Below, piece by piece: positions 36,347 to 45,356 of a DNA stretch of 64,000 nucleotides. Position 1 is the stretch's first letter. Every line of letters begins with the position of its first letter. The position numbers and the translations under genes were made by a program. Source of the stretch: an uncultured Selenomonadales bacterium. Lineage in GTDB: Bacteria; Bacillota; Negativicutes; Selenomonadales; Selenomonadaceae. The notes beneath the pieces are model-generated. The model saw only the letters and a list, made by a program, of their open reading frames with translations, searched no databases and had not been told where the DNA came from. The stretch lies in the NCBI GenBank assembly GCA_947304355.1, contig CAMZAX010000004.1, forward strand, positions 1-64,000. Reading direction: 5' to 3'.

Positions 36347-37945
36347 ATGGAGATTAGTAAGGGTATTCGGGCTAAGGTTTTCTTTTTTTTCGTCGTCATG
36401 GGAGCAATCCCGTTTCTGATTCTCGTCATTGCAAGCGCGTTAAACACCGTCGACGAGTTGGAGGACTTCAGCAAGCAAAGCAGTTTGCTCAGAAACACAA
36501 TCATATCCGAACACATGAGCGAGCTCATTGAAAAAAATCAGGCAGTGTTGCATTCAATCGCGTTGAGCCCGAACTTGGTTGATTTCCTGCAAAACCCGAC
36601 CGACGCCAAGCGCGAATACGTCTCGAATATAATGCGCGACACGGATATTATCTTCGACGACAACAACACCACAGCTTTGACGGGTGCCGACGGTTGGCAA
36701 ATTATTCGCACGGATCATTCCACGCTCGTCAACGTGACAAAGCGTCAACACTTTCAAGAGGCAATGAAGGGCAGGCATTACGTTTCCGATATTATCTCAA
36801 GCATGTCGACGGGCAGGATGATTGTCGTCATATCGGTGCCGGTTGTTGACGCGACAGGCAAGCCAATCGGCATGGTGCAGAGGAATTTCGACCTTATCGC
36901 CCTGCAGGACTTCGTTCAGAATATCGACGACAGCGAAAGCTCGATTATCGTAATGGATCGCACGGGGCGCGTCATTGCCAATTCCGACAACTTGCCGGGA
37001 ATCGGCGGCGGCTACGTCATTGACAACAACTACAAATTCCTTTTGGACAGGATTTACAACAGCAGCGGCGTCCTGCACGACAATATTAACGGCGAAGACT
37101 CATTGGCGACTTATTCGCGCAACATGGACACGGGCTGGATGATTGTCACGATTCTGCCGTATCATTACATCATGGATCAAGTTTACGACCGCGCGGCAAA
37201 GGCTCTCATCTTCGGGCTCGCCACGCTTTTAATCGGAACGCTCCTTGCTTATATGCTGACGATTCGCGTGACCAAGCCGATTATCGAAATGACGGAAGTC
37301 GTCGACGAAATTGCAAGCGGCAAGTTGCCCGCCAACGAAATCAAAGTCAAAGGCTCCGACGAATTCAAGCAAGTTGCCGTCGCCGTCAACAAGCTACGCA
37401 CCGAACGCGACGCCTATCAGCTTGAATCCGAACTGGACAAGCTCACCGAGCTCTTCAACAAGAAGACCATGGAAAACCTTTGCAAGATGAAGCTCAAGAC
37501 TTTCAACGAGAACGAGGCGGCAAATATTTTCATGGCGTTGTACATCGTCGACCTTGACCACTTCAAAGAAGTCAACGACCTTTTGGGGCACCAGTTCGGC
37601 GACAAAGTGCTTGTCGAATTCGCGAAAGGCTTGCGCAAGATTTTCCGCCCTAATGACTGTATCGGACGCTTCGGCGGCGACGAGTTCGTTATCGTCGTCG
37701 ACAGCCTGCCGAATATGGAAGTCGTGATTCGCAAGGCGGAACAGATTAAGCAAATCGCGTTCAACTTGACGATAGACGGCGCGGGTAAGTTCGTCACGGC
37801 GAGCATAGGAATCGCCATTGCTCCGCAGAACGGGCGCAATTACGACGACCTGTTTGCTTCGGCGGACAAGGCACTTTATTACGTCAAGCGTCACGGCAAG
37901 AACGGCTACTATTGCGAACTGTTCGACGAAGACAGCGACAATTAA
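36347..37945 (+). CDS. dCache-HAMP-GGDEF diguanylate cyclase
   Basis: Two TMs flanking Cache-like sensor; FGGDEFVIVVD motif. Confidence 0.92.
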   Translation: MEISKGIRAKVFFFFVVMGAIPFLILVIASALNTVDELEDFSKQSSLLRNTIISEHMSELIEKNQAVLHSIALSPNLVDFLQNPTDAKREYVSNIMRDTDIIFDDNNTTALTGADGWQIIRTDHSTLVNVTKRQHFQEAMKGRHYVSDIISSMSTGRMIVVISVPVVDATGKPIGMVQRNFDLIALQDFVQNIDDSESSIIVMDRTGRVIANSDNLPGIGGGYVIDNNYKFLLDRIYNSSGVLHDNINGEDSLATYSRNMDTGWMIVTILPYHYIMDQVYDRAAKALIFGLATLLIGTLLAYMLTIRVTKPIIEMTEVVDEIASGKLPANEIKVKGSDEFKQVAVAVNKLRTERDAYQLESELDKLTELFNKKTMENLCKMKLKTFNENEAANIFMALYIVDLDHFKEVNDLLGHQFGDKVLVEFAKGLRKIFRPNDCIGRFGGDEFVIVVDSLPNMEVVIRKAEQIKQIAFNLTIDGAGKFVTASIGIAIAPQNGRNYDDLFASADKALYYVKRHGKNGYYCELFDEDSDN

Positions 37946-37957
37946 ATCCGCAACAAA

Positions 37958-37992
37958 AAACCCCGGCAACCTGCGCGGGGAATTTTTTTTTG
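37958..37992. terminator. Terminator between convergent genes
   Basis: CCCCGGCAACCTGCGCGGGGAATTTTTTTTT. Confidence 0.7.
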
Positions 37993-37993
37993 C

Positions 37994-38989
37994 TCAAAAG
38001 ACAGCTTCGACCAAGAAGAACGCCGACGCGCCGATTGCCGCCGTGATAGGTATCGTCATGCCCCAAGCTTTGACCATCTGTTGAGCCGTGCCCCAACGGA
38101 CGGCATTCACGCGTTTTGCCGTGCCCACGCCCATTATCGAACCGGAGACAACGTGCGTCGTCGAAACCGGCAAATGCAACAGCGTCGCGCCGAAAACAAC
38201 GCACGACGAATTCAAATCCGCCGCAAAGCCGCTCGGAGGCTCAAGCTTGAAAATTTTCCCGCCGACCGTCTTGATTATGCGCCAGCCGCCCGAAGCCGTC
38301 CCGATTGCCATTGCCGCCGCGCAGAGCACCTTGACGAACGTGGGCACCTCAAATTCCGAAATGAAACCGCCGCTGAACAGCGCAAGCGTTATTATGCCCA
38401 TGGACTTTTGCGCGTCGTTGGAACCGTTGGAAAACGCGATCATTGCCGCAGAGACGACTTGCATTTTGCGGAACTTGTCATTGATGAATTGCGGCGGGAA
38501 CTTCTCGAACAGGCGGAAGATTAAGTTCATGACGATTATCCCCGTGACGAAGGCGATAGCGGGCGAACAGATGAGCGCGGCGATAATCATTCCGACGCCG
38601 CCCCAATTCAGCCCGTCCACGCCGACAGAGATTAACACCGCGCCGATAAGCCCGCCGATAAGCGCGTGCGACGAACTCGACGGCAAGCCCAGCCACCACG
38701 TCAGCAAGTTCCAGGTGATTGCGCCGATAAGCGCGGCAATTATGATTTTCTCGTCGATTAAGTTCGGCGAAGAGACGATGCCGGCACCGATTGTTTTGGC
38801 GACGCCCGTAGAAACCATTGCGCCGAAAAAATTTAAACCCGCCGCCATCATTACCGCATGATTCGGATTGAGGGCGCGGGTGCTTACAGATGTCGCTATC
38901 GCGTTCGCCGTGTCGTGAAAGCCGTTGATAAAATCGAATACCAATGCCAAGATTATTACGAGGAAAATCAGATACTGCAAGTCTGCCAT
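37994..38989 (-). CDS. Inorganic phosphate transporter, PiT family
   Basis: DFINGFHDTANAIATSVSTRALNPNHAVMMAAGLNFFGA...FSNGSNDAQKSMGIITLAL. Confidence 0.92.
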   Translation of the reverse strand: MADLQYLIFLVIILALVFDFINGFHDTANAIATSVSTRALNPNHAVMMAAGLNFFGAMVSTGVAKTIGAGIVSSPNLIDEKIIIAALIGAITWNLLTWWLGLPSSSSHALIGGLIGAVLISVGVDGLNWGGVGMIIAALICSPAIAFVTGIIVMNLIFRLFEKFPPQFINDKFRKMQVVSAAMIAFSNGSNDAQKSMGIITLALFSGGFISEFEVPTFVKVLCAAAMAIGTASGGWRIIKTVGGKIFKLEPPSGFAADLNSSCVVFGATLLHLPVSTTHVVSGSIMGVGTAKRVNAVRWGTAQQMVKAWGMTIPITAAIGASAFFLVEAVF

Positions 38990-41818
38990 TCATTTCAACT
39001 CCTTTGCAATCGTCGCCATCATTTTGGGCACGTCAAGCGGTTTGGCAATGTGGTCATTCATGCCCGCTGCCCGTGCGCGTTTAATGTCTTCGGGCATTGC
39101 GTTCGCCGTCATTGCGATAATCGGGACGCAACTGCCGGTTTTTCGTATCGCCTGCGCGGCGTCGTAACCGTTCATGACGGGCATTTGAACATCCATTAAA
39201 ATCAAGTCGTAAACCGTCGCAGCCGCCTTGTCGACAGCCTCGCGACCGTTCGTCGCCGTGTCAATCACGAAGCCGAATTGGCTCAGCAACATTATAGCAA
39301 TTTCGCGGTTGACTTCAATATCCTCGACAAGCAAAAGTTTGACGCCGCTGAAATCCGCTTGCGAAGGCTCGACGACCTGCGCGGGCGCGGCGTGCGGCTC
39401 TTCGACGACCTTGAACGCGACGTGCACGATAAATTCGGTGCCCTTGCCCTTCTCGGTCACGACGTCAATGGTGCCGCCCATCAGCTCGACGATATTTTTG
39501 GTAATGGCGGTGCCTAAGCCCGTGCCTTGAATGCCGCTGACCGTCGCCGTCCGTTCGCGCTCGAAGGCTTGAAAAATTTTCTTCGCGAACTCCTGCGACA
39601 TGCCGATACCCGTGTCCTTGACGTGCAGTTCAAAATTGCCGTCGTCAAGCTCGATCAACTTAATGGCGACGCTCTTGCCCGACGGCGTGAATTTGTAGGC
39701 GTTGCCGACGAGATTCAGCAGGATACGATTCCAACGGTTTTCGTCGCAATTAACATAGCGGTGCTGAATGTTCGACGCGTCGACCGTGAACGTGACGCCC
39801 TTCGCCTCCATTTGCGTCTGGAACATCGTTTTCAAGTCGTCAAGATTTTTTTTCAAGTCAACCTCGGAAAGTTCAAGCTCCATGCGCCCGGACTCAATTC
39901 GGCTCATTTCAAGGATGTCGTTAATCAAATCAAGCAGGTGCTTGCCCGACACGTCGATTTTGTTAAGGAAGTCGCGCATTTCGTCGAAAGTCACGCCGTC
40001 GCGCTTGGCAAGCGTCGTGTAGCCGATAATGGCGTTCATGGGTGTGCGAATGTCGTGGCTCATGTTCGACAGGAAAGTCGTCTTCGCCTTCGAGCTGTCT
40101 TCGGCTTTGCGGCGTTGTTCCTCAAGCGCGACCATCTCCTTGCGCTGAATCCGCGAATAAATGTTGAACAGGAATATCAGACTTGCCAGCGTGAATATCA
40201 GCAAAATCATCGTGTTGTCGAGCAGGACGGCGCGCATCTTCAAGATTTGCGCGTTGGTGTAAGCGAAGCGCGGCGTGTAGACGTTGCGCGTATAAAATTG
40301 ATTCGTTTCGTGAATGAACTCCTTCAGCTCCGCGTACATTTTTTCGCGCATCCACATCAGCGCGGAGAAGAACACCAGGAAAAACATCAGTAGCCAGACC
40401 GTCGCTGACGTGCCGAAGCGTCGTTCGTCGCGCTTGAACAGAAAATTGAAATACGCAAAGCCCAAAATTCCCCAGACCGCCAAAATGAAGTAACTTTCCT
40501 GCGCAAGCACGCTGATTGACCACAGGTTGGGTATCAGCAAAAAGACCGTGAACGACGCCGCGCAGATTAATCCGGCAATGCCCGTGACTTCTGCCCGACG
40601 ATTGTTTTCGCGCTTGGCAAGGACGTAAGCGCAGGCGGACGTATAACCGTAAGCAATCGTCGCGCCAATCGTCGTCACGTCCGTCAGCCAGCCGATAACC
40701 GTGCGCCCGAAAAACGGTATCGCCAACGACGTGCCGAAAATAAAAATCAACGCGTGGCGGCGCGTGGTGAACCAGTGCGGCAAAATATTTTCCTTCGCCA
40801 AAGACTGCGTGAGCCCGCCCGCGACGCGATAGTAGCCTATTAAACTCGTCGTCAGCGCGGCGGAAATCACCAAGCCCAAAATCCACAGCCCGCACGTGCC
40901 GAAAGTCTCCGTCGTCACTAAAAACGTCGGTATGCGCTCAATGCCCGTCAAAGTTTTCAGACTGCCAAGATACGCTGCGGAACTTTTGAACTCGGCGGGG
41001 AAACGCAACGTCGCCAAGCACGTCATGCAAATGTACACGACCGCCGCGCAGATTATCGCCGCCGCCATGAGCGGGAAGGCACGCCGCATTTGCATTTTAA
41101 ATTCGTTGGTGTATTGCGAAATCGTCTCGAAACCGATAAACGCCCACGGCATCAGCGCGACGATTGTAAAGACTTGTCGCCACGGCGGCTCGCCCTCCGC
41201 GAAGTAAAATTTCGGCGGCTCCGACGCGTTGACTGCCGCGACAAAAATAAACAGCACGCCCAAAAGCAGGACGACCGCCGCAATTTTTTGCAAGAGCTTG
41301 GCAAGCGGACTGAAATACACGAACATAATCCCGAACAGCCACAGCAACGCTATCGTGACAGCCACTTCGCCGCCGTAAACGTGATAGCCCGCGAATTCGT
41401 AATGAAAGCCGACTTCCAACACGTCGCCGAACAAATTCCTGCCCATGAGCGTGACGGCGGTTGCGTTCGCCCACAAAAGCGACATGTAAGCAATCCACAG
41501 GAACCACGCGCATAAAAAGGCGTTGTCCCAACCGAAAATTTCCTTCGTGAAGGTGAAGACGCCGCCCGAACCCTGAATGCGTTGCATGACGTAATGATAA
41601 TTGTACGCGATAAGAATCATGACGACCGCGCCGAGTGAACAGGCAATGACGGTGCCCGCCGTGCCCGCTGTCGGCAAAAACGTCGTGCCGGGCATAATGA
41701 ACGAGCCCCAACCTATGCAACAGCCGAACGCCAACGCCCACAGCGTCAACGGGCTCAATCTGCGCTGAGTCATCGAGAAAACCTCCTTGCGCTGTAAATT
41801 TCGCCCTTGACGCGCCAT
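38990..41818 (-). CDS. Fusion: APC-type amino-acid permease + histidine kinase + receiver domain
   Basis: LTLWALAFGCCIGWGSFIMPGTTFLPTAGTAG... permease; FLSNMSHDIRTPMNAIIGYTTLAKRD HisKA; GTGLGTAITKNIVELMGG HATPase; LLLVEDIEVNREIAIMLLSQFGF...DLILMDVQMPVMNG REC; start may be the internal MTQRRLSP. Confidence 0.9.
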   Translation of the reverse strand: MARQGRNLQRKEVFSMTQRRLSPLTLWALAFGCCIGWGSFIMPGTTFLPTAGTAGTVIACSLGAVVMILIAYNYHYVMQRIQGSGGVFTFTKEIFGWDNAFLCAWFLWIAYMSLLWANATAVTLMGRNLFGDVLEVGFHYEFAGYHVYGGEVAVTIALLWLFGIMFVYFSPLAKLLQKIAAVVLLLGVLFIFVAAVNASEPPKFYFAEGEPPWRQVFTIVALMPWAFIGFETISQYTNEFKMQMRRAFPLMAAAIICAAVVYICMTCLATLRFPAEFKSSAAYLGSLKTLTGIERIPTFLVTTETFGTCGLWILGLVISAALTTSLIGYYRVAGGLTQSLAKENILPHWFTTRRHALIFIFGTSLAIPFFGRTVIGWLTDVTTIGATIAYGYTSACAYVLAKRENNRRAEVTGIAGLICAASFTVFLLIPNLWSISVLAQESYFILAVWGILGFAYFNFLFKRDERRFGTSATVWLLMFFLVFFSALMWMREKMYAELKEFIHETNQFYTRNVYTPRFAYTNAQILKMRAVLLDNTMILLIFTLASLIFLFNIYSRIQRKEMVALEEQRRKAEDSSKAKTTFLSNMSHDIRTPMNAIIGYTTLAKRDGVTFDEMRDFLNKIDVSGKHLLDLINDILEMSRIESGRMELELSEVDLKKNLDDLKTMFQTQMEAKGVTFTVDASNIQHRYVNCDENRWNRILLNLVGNAYKFTPSGKSVAIKLIELDDGNFELHVKDTGIGMSQEFAKKIFQAFERERTATVSGIQGTGLGTAITKNIVELMGGTIDVVTEKGKGTEFIVHVAFKVVEEPHAAPAQVVEPSQADFSGVKLLLVEDIEVNREIAIMLLSQFGFVIDTATNGREAVDKAAATVYDLILMDVQMPVMNGYDAAQAIRKTGSCVPIIAMTANAMPEDIKRARAAGMNDHIAKPLDVPKMMATIAKELK

Positions 41819-41859
41819 TTCCTTTAGGACAGAATTAATCGCAACGGAGGATTGATAAC

Positions 41860-42558
41860 ATGATTGATTCGCGGATTCAAGCCGTGCTGAATTTCGTGCG
41901 GGCGGGCAGTCGCGTCGCGGACATCGGCGCGGATCACGGATACCTGTCCATTGAACTCGTAAAGCGCGGGCGGGCGGCGCGCGTCATTGCCACGGAAAAA
42001 AATCTTCACCCGTGCGAGGCGGCGCGTAAAAATATTTCGGCGGCGGGTTTCGGCGGAGTGATTGACGTGCGCTTGGGCGACGGCTTGCAAGTCCTTGAGG
42101 CGGGCGAAGTAGACACGATTTGTATCGCGGGCATGGGCGGTGCGTTGATTCAGAAAATTTTCGACGACGCGCCCGAAGTCGTTCAATCTGCGCGGCAGTT
42201 GATTGTTCAGCCCATGAACGCTGCCGACAAAATTCGCGCGTGGCTTGCGGCGAACGCTTGGACGATTGACGACGAAGACCTTGCCGAATCGGCGGGCATC
42301 ATTTACGAAATCATAAGCGCGGTCAAAGCTCCCGACGCGCCGAAAATTTTTAAACGTGAATCGTCGCCGCTGTTGCAGAAATTTTTGGCGCAACGTATCG
42401 ACAAACTTGAACGCGTCCTTGCCGAAATGAGCAAAAGCCCCGTCGCCCGCGCTTCCGACAAATTTTCCGCGACGCAAGCCGAAATCGCCGACCTGCGACG
42501 CCTTTGCCGTGCGCGCGTTTCGTGCTACAATGGCGGCGGAGGTGTTGACAATGCTTGA
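41860..42558 (+). CDS. trmK: tRNA (adenine22-N1)-methyltransferase TrmK
   Basis: MIDSRIQAVLNFVRAGSRVADIGADHGYLSIELVKRGRAARVIATEKN...IAGMGGALI. Confidence 0.88.
   Translation: MIDSRIQAVLNFVRAGSRVADIGADHGYLSIELVKRGRAARVIATEKNLHPCEAARKNISAAGFGGVIDVRLGDGLQVLEAGEVDTICIAGMGGALIQKIFDDAPEVVQSARQLIVQPMNAADKIRAWLAANAWTIDDEDLAESAGIIYEIISAVKAPDAPKIFKRESSPLLQKFLAQRIDKLERVLAEMSKSPVARASDKFSATQAEIADLRRLCRARVSCYNGGGGVDNA
42523..42553 (+). promoter_or_regulatory. Extended -10 (TGCTACAAT)/RBS module copy 1 in front of crr
   Basis: TGCTACAATGGCGGCGGAGGTGTTGACAATG. Confidence 0.5.
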
Positions 42559-43072
42559 GAATTTGTTTATCGACAGCCCGCTGAACGGCACGTTGATTGA
42601 GCTGGCAGACGTTGACGACGAAATTTTTTCGGGCGGCGCGGCGGGCAAGGGCGTTGCGATTAAAAATCCCGACGGAAAAATTTTCGCGCCCTTCGGCGGC
42701 AAAGTGGCGTTCATTGCGTCGCCGGGCGTCATCGGCTTGAAGTCGTTCGGCGGCGTCGAACTTTTGATTCACGTCGGTCTGAACACCTGCAAGCTTGTCG
42801 GCGAAACTTTCAAGCCTCACGTGGCGGCTGGCGACATCATCACGCGCGGGCAAGTTTTGTTGACGTTCGACCCGCTTGAAATCAGCCGCGCAGGTTTCGA
42901 CGCGACGACGCCCGTTGTCGTGACCAATCCCGAAAATTTTGGCGACATTGTTTTTAATCTCGGCGGGCAGAAAATTTTTGTTCAACGCGCCACCCGCGAA
43001 GGATTCTTCTTTACGCTTAGGAATTGGTTATGCTACAATCTGCGCGGAGGTGTTGAATATGGGATTCTTTAA
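42551..43072 (+). CDS. crr: PTS glucose-type EIIA (Crr) protein
   Basis: IFAPFGGKVAFIASPGVIGLKSFGGVELLIHVGLNTCKLVGETFKPHVAAGDIITRGQVLLTFD; start overlaps trmK end. Confidence 0.85.
   Translation: MLENLFIDSPLNGTLIELADVDDEIFSGGAAGKGVAIKNPDGKIFAPFGGKVAFIASPGVIGLKSFGGVELLIHVGLNTCKLVGETFKPHVAAGDIITRGQVLLTFDPLEISRAGFDATTPVVVTNPENFGDIVFNLGGQKIFVQRATREGFFFTLRNWLCYNLRGGVEYGIL
43031..43061 (+). promoter_or_regulatory. Extended -10 (TGCTACAAT)/RBS module copy 2 in front of coiled-coil gene
   Basis: TGCTACAATCTGCGCGGAGGTGTTGAATATG, near copy of 42523-42553. Confidence 0.5.
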
Positions 43073-45356
43073 TAGTATTGACGTACTTCGAGCAATGAAT
43101 CAAGCAACGAATCAAGCAACGAATCAAACAATAAATCAAACGAATGACACGCCGCCGCCCGCCGAGGAAAAGCGCAAGCCCGCCAAGTCGAAGAAACAAG
43201 CAGACAAAGCGCAGGACGCGCCGCCAGCGGACACAGAAAAGCTTAAATTGAATGTCGAAGCGTTGAAGGGGATGGACGTGGAAAATTTATTGCAACTGCG
43301 CGCGGAACTGCTTGAAAAGATTCGGCGAATCGCGGAGACGTGTGAAGGCATCGAAAACGAGGCGAACGCCCGCCGCGTCACCGAGCTCAACGGGCGGCAA
43401 GCCGAATTGCTCGCGCAAAAGGACGAACTCAAAGCTAAGTTGTCCGCGCTCGACGGCGAACTCGGCTCTATCGTCAAAAGTATCAACGACTTGTCGGGTT
43501 CAGGGCTCGAAAAGATTTTGCAGGCGATAAAAAATCAGCGGTGGTTTTTCTTCGCCAACAAGCCTAAAGTTTTGATGGACAGAGACACCGCGCTCCTTTG
43601 GGCTGATTTGAATTATTTCCCTTACGGTAAAAACAACAACAGCGATTATTATTCCTCTTCAAATTCTTACTCCGAAGTCAAAACTTTAATTAAAAAAACA
43701 AATTCAGACAGCTGGGGTGGCTTTGACGATTGGAAAGTTACAAAGCTGGTTGAGCTTTGTAAAATGATTGAGGATAGAACGTTTCCTTTTAAACAAGGTG
43801 ACTATGCTTATATAAGATATTGGCGATATTGGTGCATAAATAATAATGATGTGATTGCCAGCAAGGACTTATATTACTACGATAACGTGCCAGCAGGTAT
43901 TGGCAGTACTGGTGTTGATGTCATTCCCTGCAGTCATGCCTACGTGCCCGACGACTACGAGAATAATATTTCGCTGTCGAATAATTTCTACACGGAGACG
44001 GAAAAGCTTCAATTCACGCTGAATATCTTCGTGCAAAATGATTTAATCCCGATGTTCGACGACGAGGCGATAACGCAGCTGTACCGTGCGATTTTCGTCG
44101 ACAAACCCGCGCTATTGAAACAACTCGCCGAAGTGGAAACGCAAATCGCCGAACTGCAACCCGCACAAACGAAACTCACCGCGAATTTCAATTACAAGCC
44201 GTTGTTGGCGAAGTATGACGTGCCCGCGTTGGCGAAGTCGCCGATAAAATATTTCGACGCGGTGCTGAACGTTTCGGACGAGTTCCTTGACATACTGAAC
44301 GAATACGAGACCGCGCAGGCAGAGACAATCGCGGCGTTCTTGAAAATCGCGCTCAAACTCAAGGCGAAGTACACCGACAACCCCAACTTGACGCCCGAAG
44401 AAAACGCCTTGCTTGCCGACCGTCAAAAATTTTTGGCGGCGCGTCTGGAATTGGCGACCGACGAGCCGAAACGAAAAATCCTTGCCGTCAAGGCGCAGGC
44501 AAATAATTTCTTCACGCGGCTGGAGGCAGCCAACGCCGGCGACAATTCAATCAGCGACCTTGCCGCCCTGCAAACCGAACCCCGCGCAGATTTCGAGTTG
44601 CTTGTCGAAAACCTTGCTCGAATCGTCCTTGACACTCAACGCCGCGTCGATTTCTTCGCCGAAAATAAAAATTTCGTTGCAAGCGTCGTGAATTCTCAAG
44701 CGCATTGGAGCGACGACTACAAGGCGTTCAAAACCAGTTTGCGCGAGGAACTTGCCGCCACCTGCCGCAATGACGCAATCGAAGACGAAATTTTTTCCGC
44801 ATGGTATGACGATTGGCAGGTTAAGCGTTTCGCTATTGAACAACGATTTTTGCCGCTTGTCGAATTCGCGATTAAGGGCAACCTGATTGACGCGTTCGAC
44901 GTAATTTTGGGAAGCTTGCACGCCTACCGCGACGCCGTAGACAAATTTTATCTGAACGAGCGCAAGAATATTTATCAAAAGTTCGTGTTCCAAGCGGGCG
45001 GCGACTTGCAAGAGAAATTCGAGACCGAAAGCGAGCTTTACAAGTTGGCGGAAAAACTTCAGCGCGATTTGCAGGAAGTAATTTTCAAGCGCGACAAGAC
45101 CGAGGAGCGAATTTTCCTGTTGCGTTGGGCGGAGCCGCTGTTGAATTTGCCGCTGGACGAGATAAGCAACTTTATTCGCGACCGCGAGCTTGACGCGATA
45201 GCCGAAGAGGTTTTGAATCAGTTCGCGGAATTGCGGCGTCAAAATTTCGAGCAATACCTTGCCGACAGCAAAAGCTACGGCGAGGCGACGCAGAAACGCG
45301 AAAAGGAATTCAACGCGCTGATTTTCCGTATGCGCAAGGATTTGCATAAATCATGA
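43059..45356 (+). CDS. Large uncharacterised coiled-coil protein with central DUF1566-like segment
   Basis: ATG 43059 with RBS GGAGGTG overlapping crr end; coiled-coil QAELLAQKDELKAKLSALDGEL; VLMDRDTALLWADLNYFPYG...GFDDWKVTKLVELCKM. Confidence 0.75.
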   Translation: MGFFNSIDVLRAMNQATNQATNQTINQTNDTPPPAEEKRKPAKSKKQADKAQDAPPADTEKLKLNVEALKGMDVENLLQLRAELLEKIRRIAETCEGIENEANARRVTELNGRQAELLAQKDELKAKLSALDGELGSIVKSINDLSGSGLEKILQAIKNQRWFFFANKPKVLMDRDTALLWADLNYFPYGKNNNSDYYSSSNSYSEVKTLIKKTNSDSWGGFDDWKVTKLVELCKMIEDRTFPFKQGDYAYIRYWRYWCINNNDVIASKDLYYYDNVPAGIGSTGVDVIPCSHAYVPDDYENNISLSNNFYTETEKLQFTLNIFVQNDLIPMFDDEAITQLYRAIFVDKPALLKQLAEVETQIAELQPAQTKLTANFNYKPLLAKYDVPALAKSPIKYFDAVLNVSDEFLDILNEYETAQAETIAAFLKIALKLKAKYTDNPNLTPEENALLADRQKFLAARLELATDEPKRKILAVKAQANNFFTRLEAANAGDNSISDLAALQTEPRADFELLVENLARIVLDTQRRVDFFAENKNFVASVVNSQAHWSDDYKAFKTSLREELAATCRNDAIEDEIFSAWYDDWQVKRFAIEQRFLPLVEFAIKGNLIDAFDVILGSLHAYRDAVDKFYLNERKNIYQKFVFQAGGDLQEKFETESELYKLAEKLQRDLQEVIFKRDKTEERIFLLRWAEPLLNLPLDEISNFIRDRELDAIAEEVLNQFAELRRQNFEQYLADSKSYGEATQKREKEFNALIFRMRKDLHKS

